Assembly: GCA_900546675.1 (NCBI GenBank)
Contig: URDQ01000055.1
Location: forward strand, 1-14,000
Length of the DNA stretch: 14,000 bases
DNA from: an uncultured Porphyromonas sp.
GTDB lineage: Bacteria > Bacteroidota > Bacteroidia > Bacteroidales > Porphyromonadaceae
Direction: 5' to 3'
In this document: positions 12,041 to 14,000 of the stretch, piece after piece
How positions within the stretch are numbered: position 1 is the first letter of the stretch
How the letters are laid out: each line of letters opens with the position of its first letter
The notes under the pieces: generated by a model
What the model was told of the DNA's origin: nothing
Seen by the model: the letters and a program-made list of their open reading frames with translations, nothing else
The model's database searches: none
Translations under genes and position numbers: made by a program

Positions 12041-12916
12041 TTACGCCGTGACCTGCTTGCGTCGTAGCGAGCGCAGGCCGAGCCAGATCATCGCAAAGGC
12101 GTAGAGGTAGAGCGGTATCGTCAAGGCAAAGAGCGAGATGCTGAGCTCATCGCCATTGCCCAAGTAGAAGACAAGATAACGCTCAGTCTCATCAGGGCTT
12201 ATAGTACCAATGTCTAGTAAATGCATCAGCATGCTAACGCCAAGCATCGATACGACGAAGATCCCAAAGCCGATGCCCATAAAGCGCAGAACTGCACGTA
12301 GGGGTTTGCGCGCCGAGATGATACAGTAGAGGTAGGTGGCATAGCCCGCCAGCTGCATGGAGATCATCAGGCTAATAGACCACCCATACTGTAGCGCCGC
12401 ATTGTCATAGCCTAGCGGATCTGTGAGTATCTCTGGATAGAGGGCAAGCACCTGACTACCCTCCATCAGGGTCCATATAAGCATGTAGACAGTCCAGGCA
12501 ATCACCCCTAGGAGCGGCGTGATGATGTGCATTACCAGCGTCAGGATGAGGAGCGATATGTACTTCTCCGTGGCTGAGGCGGGTATCTGTAGGTAAAGCG
12601 GTGAGAGCGGAGCATTGACACGCTTGTTGTAGCTGATCATCACTCCGAGAGAGACCGCCAGGAAGCTACAGTATTGGCAGGCAAAGTAAACAGCTCGAAA
12701 ACCACCTGCACTCCATCCCATCCCAAAAAGTAAGGCGCTCAGTATCGACACGATCACTGGTATAGAGGCTGCGAGGAAGCCACCGATCAGGAGCTGTAGC
12801 CACTGTCTATGGTGAAAGGCGAAGTCCAGCCGCAGGAGCTTGCCGAGACGATTGAAGCTAAAGGAGCTGCCACCCGCCTTAGGCGCAGCGGTCGTAAGAT
12901 TAGCAGATTGGTTCAT
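12041..12916 (-). CDS. ABC transporter permease-like membrane protein
   Basis: Integral membrane protein of 291 residues with about six hydrophobic spans (near 42-63, 75-95, 118-145, 180-198, 210-233 and 258-280) after a 35-residue hydrophilic, Ala/Ser-rich N-terminus, ending in a basic tail RSLRRKQVTA. No strong family motif is recognisable; the profile resembles ABC-2-type permeases or the permeases paired with YtrA regulators. Its start overlaps the stop of the ABC ATPase by four bases, which ties it to that ATPase as the membrane half of the transporter. The substrate is unknown. The span pattern was read by eye, so the count may be off by one. Confidence 0.75.
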   Translation of the reverse strand: MNQSANLTTAAPKAGGSSFSFNRLGKLLRLDFAFHHRQWLQLLIGGFLAASIPVIVSILSALLFGMGWSAGGFRAVYFACQYCSFLAVSLGVMISYNKRVNAPLSPLYLQIPASATEKYISLLILTLVMHIITPLLGVIAWTVYMLIWTLMEGSQVLALYPEILTDPLGYDNAALQYGWSISLMISMQLAGYATYLYCIISARKPLRAVLRFMGIGFGIFVVSMLGVSMLMHLLDIGTISPDETERYLVFYLGNGDELSISLFALTIPLYLYAFAMIWLGLRSLRRKQVTA

Positions 12917-13830
12917 AGTGATAGAGGGGCTTGCGGGGTGAGTGTATCGTTTGCTGGTTGGGATAAGTGCTGTAGTACCGCTTGGGTGTTGTACATCAGA
13001 GCGTTGAAGAAGAGCTCCATCGAGAAGCCTCCCGTCTCGGCACTCTCAGCCGTGCGGGGCGTCATCACGACCTCTCCCCATACGGAGGGCTCGCTATAGA
13101 GCGGCGCTACGTGAGGCGCCTCGGCGGTGGTGCCACAGTAGAAGGTGCTCTCGAGGCGAGCAATCGTCTCATTGCAGATGATCTGGTTTTGGTGTAGCAC
13201 GACTAGACGATCTATCATTTGCTCTAGGTCACGCACCTGGTGGGTGCTGATCAGCACGGTCTGCTCGTCAGAGATGTGCTGCACGAGGAGCTGGCGAAAC
13301 TTGCTCTTCGACGGGATGTCCAGTCCATTGGTCGGTTCGTCGAGGAGGAGCAACGGCACCCGCAGAGAGAGCGCCAGCACGAGCGCTACCTTCTTTTTCT
13401 GTCCCATCGAGAGGCGGCGCAGGTTGTTGGTGGGTGGCACGTCAAAGTCCTGTAGCAGCTGACGAGCCAGTGTGGCATCATAGTTTGGGTAAAACTGCCC
13501 CGCGCCGTCGAGGTACTGGACGGCTGAGGTGGCGGGTAGCTGCACCTCCTCGGGGAGGTAGTAGAGCTCTCGGAGGAGTGGCACCGAGCGCTCTCTGCTG
13601 GAGTGCCCGAGTACGGAGAGCTCACCACCCTTAGCTAGGAGCAGTCCTGAGAGTAGCTTGAGGAGGGTCGTCTTGCCCTCGCCATTTTTGCCTAGCAGCC
13701 CTATGATAGAGCCTGCGGGCAGGGTAAAGCTTACACCCTTAAAGAGCGGGTGCCGGCCATAAGAGAAGCATACCTCCTGAGCCTGCACGAGAGGCTCTGC
13801 GGTGAGGTGGGTATCTGAGTGCGAATACAT
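12913..13830 (-). CDS. ABC transporter ATP-binding protein
   Basis: Cytosolic ATPase half of an ABC transporter, 305 residues from the start chosen here. Walker A is GLLGKNGEGKTT (about 44-55), the signature is LSMGQ (140-144, a common variant of LSGGQ), Walker B is LLLLDEPTNGLD (160-171), and the switch histidine is His197 in STHQ. About 75 C-terminal residues follow the ATPase core without a clear motif. The open frame runs 29 codons further upstream to 13917, but that part is translated from the GGACGCTC hairpin repeat and lacks family similarity, so MYSHSD at 13830 is preferred; the first conserved strand (VQAQEVCFSYG) begins 15 residues later. It is the first gene of the ATPase-permease-GntR operon, overlapping the permease by 4 bp. 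No good promoter match was found in 13831-13886. Confidence 0.9.
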   Translation of the reverse strand: MYSHSDTHLTAEPLVQAQEVCFSYGRHPLFKGVSFTLPAGSIIGLLGKNGEGKTTLLKLLSGLLLAKGGELSVLGHSSRERSVPLLRELYYLPEEVQLPATSAVQYLDGAGQFYPNYDATLARQLLQDFDVPPTNNLRRLSMGQKKKVALVLALSLRVPLLLLDEPTNGLDIPSKSKFRQLLVQHISDEQTVLISTHQVRDLEQMIDRLVVLHQNQIICNETIARLESTFYCGTTAEAPHVAPLYSEPSVWGEVVMTPRTAESAETGGFSMELFFNALMYNTQAVLQHLSQPANDTLTPQAPLSL

Positions 13831-13886
13831 AATTGTTGCGAAGTTTAGGGGTCTTATTAGATTACAAGACGAATAACCCTTTGTAG

Positions 13887-13951
13887 GGACGCTCGGTCTG
13901 AGCGTCCGTTGTGTCAAAGTTTACAACATCGTGGTTTTAACGGGGACGGAG
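13887..13951. repeat. Dispersed composite repeat: GGACGCTC hairpin plus 48-bp block
   Basis: Hairpin GGACGCTC-GGTCT-GAGCGTCC at 13887-13907 is the reverse complement of the one at 117-137, and the block 13904-13951 matches 73-120 at 43 of 48 positions in the same orientation. The preceding ACAAGACGA (13863-13871) echoes, reversed, the TCGTCTTGT at 48-56. The remaining bases to 14000 show no gene. Confidence 0.7.
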
Positions 13952-14000
13952 CTGTGTCAAAAGTCTCTCCGCAACAGAAGGAGGAAGTCAGAGAATCTTG

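Noticed and set aside
12913..13917. Longer ABC ATPase starting at 13917
   Set aside because: The extra 29 residues are encoded by a dispersed hairpin repeat and the ABC fold begins after the ATG at 13830.

Overview
The window most resembles a Bacteroidales genome close to Porphyromonas (the P. asaccharolytica / P. uenonis type). The basis is gene content (DnaK, ATP-type PEP carboxykinase, three-subunit transhydrogenase), several exact Bacteroidetes -7 promoter elements (TAnnTTTG), scarce Shine-Dalgarno sequences, and abundant short intergenic repeats. The species is inferred, not proven. No rRNA, tRNA, transposase, phage or CRISPR array was seen.

Layout. 1-249: repeats (copies of a GGACGCTC hairpin element and a TCTAAYY heptamer tract) and a long hairpin downstream of dnaK. 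250-2169 (-): dnaK. 2170-2696: a gene-free 527-bp divergent region holding a candidate dnaK control site (TGNCA motifs every 8 bp), an array of CACGTG-type palindromes phased every ~22 bp, flanking heptamer tracts and the promoter of a Fur-family regulator (2697-3125, +). 3294-5308 (+): a YjjP/YjjB (split ThrE) exporter pair followed by a DUF6064-like membrane protein. 5433-7046 (+): pckA with its own promoter and terminator. 7258-11449 (+): proton-translocating NAD(P) transhydrogenase genes pntAA, pntAB and pntB, then tandem hairpins. 11632-13830 (-): an ABC operon (ATPase, permease, YtrA-type GntR regulator). 13831-14000: another hairpin-repeat copy and no gene.

The most unusual item is pntB. 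It encodes 857 residues, against about 460 for the family, because the C-terminal nucleotide-binding domain III is present three times in tandem, joined by Ala/Ser-rich linkers. A 109-residue block is identical in all three copies although the DNA differs at many third codon positions. In all three, the loop that in E. coli PntB reads Lys-Arg-Ser and contacts the NADP 2'-phosphate reads Asn-Phe-Asp. This suggests a multi-headed transhydrogenase with possibly altered nucleotide preference.

Working together (inference): PEP carboxykinase can feed the anaerobic oxaloacetate-to-succinate branch, a YjjP/YjjB pair could export succinate, and the transhydrogenase would link proton motive force to the nicotinamide pools. 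The stretch 3294-11449 may thus be a C4-dicarboxylate/redox neighbourhood, although internal promoters and a terminator show that it is not one operon.
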